Of a DNA stretch of 64,000 bases, positions 63,277 to 64,000 are shown one piece after another. A program made the position numbers and the translations under genes. The DNA lies in the NCBI GenBank assembly GCA_002110485.1, contig MOWL01000024.1:1054001-1118000 (forward strand), in the 5' to 3' direction. The notes beneath the pieces are model-generated. The model saw only the letters and a program-made list of their open reading frames with translations. It had not been told where the DNA came from and searched no databases. Source of the stretch: Emergomyces orientalis (lineage: Eukaryota; Ascomycota; Eurotiomycetes; Onygenales; Ajellomycetaceae). How positions within the stretch are numbered: position 1 is the first letter of the stretch; each line of letters starts with the position of its first letter.

Positions 63277-64000
63277 TCAAGACCACAACTCCCTCTCCGA
63301 CCTGCCCCTTGATTTTGATTTCTTCACCAACCCATCCCAATCAGGTACCCACGGCGATTCTGTCATCCATTCCGGCCACCTCGTCTGCCTCATCCTTCCC
63401 CTCCACGACCACGGCCAAGACCACGTCAACTGCCACCGCCTCGTATTCCGCTGCAGAGATGATAGCGAAGGCCACGACCATGACCACGAAACGTGGTACC
63501 ATTTCTTGGACCTTGATGGAGAATTGGAAAACGGCCTCGCCGGGAAAAATGACGATGGTGATGATGATCTCAGCGATCCCAACGACGACCATGACCAGGA
63601 AGTGGGGAGAAACGAATCCAAACTCCCCCTCATCCCCGACCGCGCCCCGAACCACGACGACCCTCTCGCTGCCTCCTTCCTAAACCCATCAATGATCTTA
63701 TCAAATTGTTTCTCGCGTTCCTCCATGCTCCGCTGCCAGCTGGCCTGGTACTGCAGGCGTGTATGCTCGCGCCATTCCCGTTGGAGAGCCCGGTCTAAAC
63801 ACCAGACGACAATGTCGCCTTTGCGTCGCCAGTCGTCGTGCCAAGCTGTGTTCCAGGTGCGGTAGCATTCGGCGTATGGGGAGCTGTGGAGGGCTGTGCG
63901 TAGTGTTGGCTCGAGTTGGGCGAAGAAGGTGAGATAGTCGGGCCAGGGGTGGTGGGGGGTTGTACGATCGAGGGCGTTGGGTGATGGATGATGGTGGGTA
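63277..64000 (-). CDS. Uncharacterised protein, partial (runs off right edge)
   Basis: The frame is open on the minus strand from the window edge to a stop at 63277, 240 residues. The part nearest the edge reads like real protein: HHPWPDYLTFFAQLEP, HSSPYAECYRTWNTAWHDDW, then a charged helical stretch REHTRLQYQASWQRSMEERE ending FDKIIDGFRKEAAR. I do not recognise the family. Beyond about 63670 this frame becomes Ser/Trp/Arg-rich (repeated SWSW), while a second frame on the same strand (63655-63341) encodes hydrophobic Val/Ile-rich segments with GC-ending codons. The true C-terminus may therefore differ, through an intron or a sequence error. The start lies outside the window. Confidence 0.55.
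   Translation of the reverse strand, partial: THHHPSPNALDRTTPHHPWPDYLTFFAQLEPTLRTALHSSPYAECYRTWNTAWHDDWRRKGDIVVWCLDRALQREWREHTRLQYQASWQRSMEEREKQFDKIIDGFRKEAARGSSWFGARSGMRGSLDSFLPTSWSWSSLGSLRSSSPSSFFPARPFSNSPSRSKKWYHVSWSWSWPSLSSLQRNTRRWQLTWSWPWSWRGRMRQTRWPEWMTESPWVPDWDGLVKKSKSRGRSERELWS

Noticed and set aside
63266..63865. 199-codon open frame on the plus strand
   Set aside because: His/Asp-rich sequence is the mirror of repeats in the minus-strand gene; no family features.
1..64000. CRISPR arrays, bacterial operons, integrated virus, rRNA genes
   Set aside because: No spaced direct repeats, no ribosome-binding-site-led operons, no viral replication or capsid genes, and no rRNA-like sequence seen.

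Overview
This window is nuclear DNA from a filamentous ascomycete. The genes have many short introns (about 50-200 nt) with GTRNGT donors, CTAAY branch points and TAG/CAG acceptors. Pyrimidine-rich leaders, many microsatellites and long A/T homopolymers fill the gaps. The gene set (FlbA, Set3, LaeA-like methyltransferase, arabinanase, CYP505-type P450) points to Pezizomycotina, class Eurotiomycetes. An onygenalean (Ajellomycetaceae-like) fungus is my best guess, but that is inference from gene style only.

Layout. 1-825 is the 3' part of a P450 heme domain (+). 2967-4298 is a secreted GH43 arabinanase (+). 4608-6541 is ALG10 (-), divergent from PSF2 (7004-8153, +). 8538-9334 is a CUE1-like ER protein (-). 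A TA-flanked MITE (10049-10314) lies before a SAM methyltransferase (10596-11807, +). SMC2 (12391-16367, -), Rab GDI (17341-19279, -) and mitoribosomal uL29m (19920-21040, -) follow. NOT2 (21950-24457, +) and a hotdog thioesterase (25246-25918, -) converge. 27479-29651 (+) is an eight-exon gene I do not recognise; it carries a divergent MACPF-like signature. ORC4 (30348-32695, +) is followed by an 8.4 kb gene-poor stretch and then the conidiation regulator flbA (41140-43553, +). CDC73 (45285-47132, -) and SET3 (48470-51871, -) are followed by a second gene-poor stretch of about 7.5 kb, full of purine repeats. An ArfGAP-UBA-polyQ gene (59498-61898, +) and a partial gene on the minus strand (63277-64000) end the window.

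Most genes are housekeeping: chromosome and replication (PSF2, SMC2, ORC4), transcription and chromatin (NOT2, CDC73, SET3), secretory pathway (ALG10, CUE1, GDI1, ArfGAP) and mitochondrial translation (uL29m). They are not an operon or a cluster, and several share divergent promoters that carry a TCACGTG box. The accessory part is the P450, GH43, methyltransferase and MACPF-like genes. All exon boundaries were worked out by hand from splice motifs, reading phase and family conservation; every listed CDS closes in frame. No prokaryotic features, CRISPR arrays or rRNA genes were seen, and no tRNA gene that I could support.
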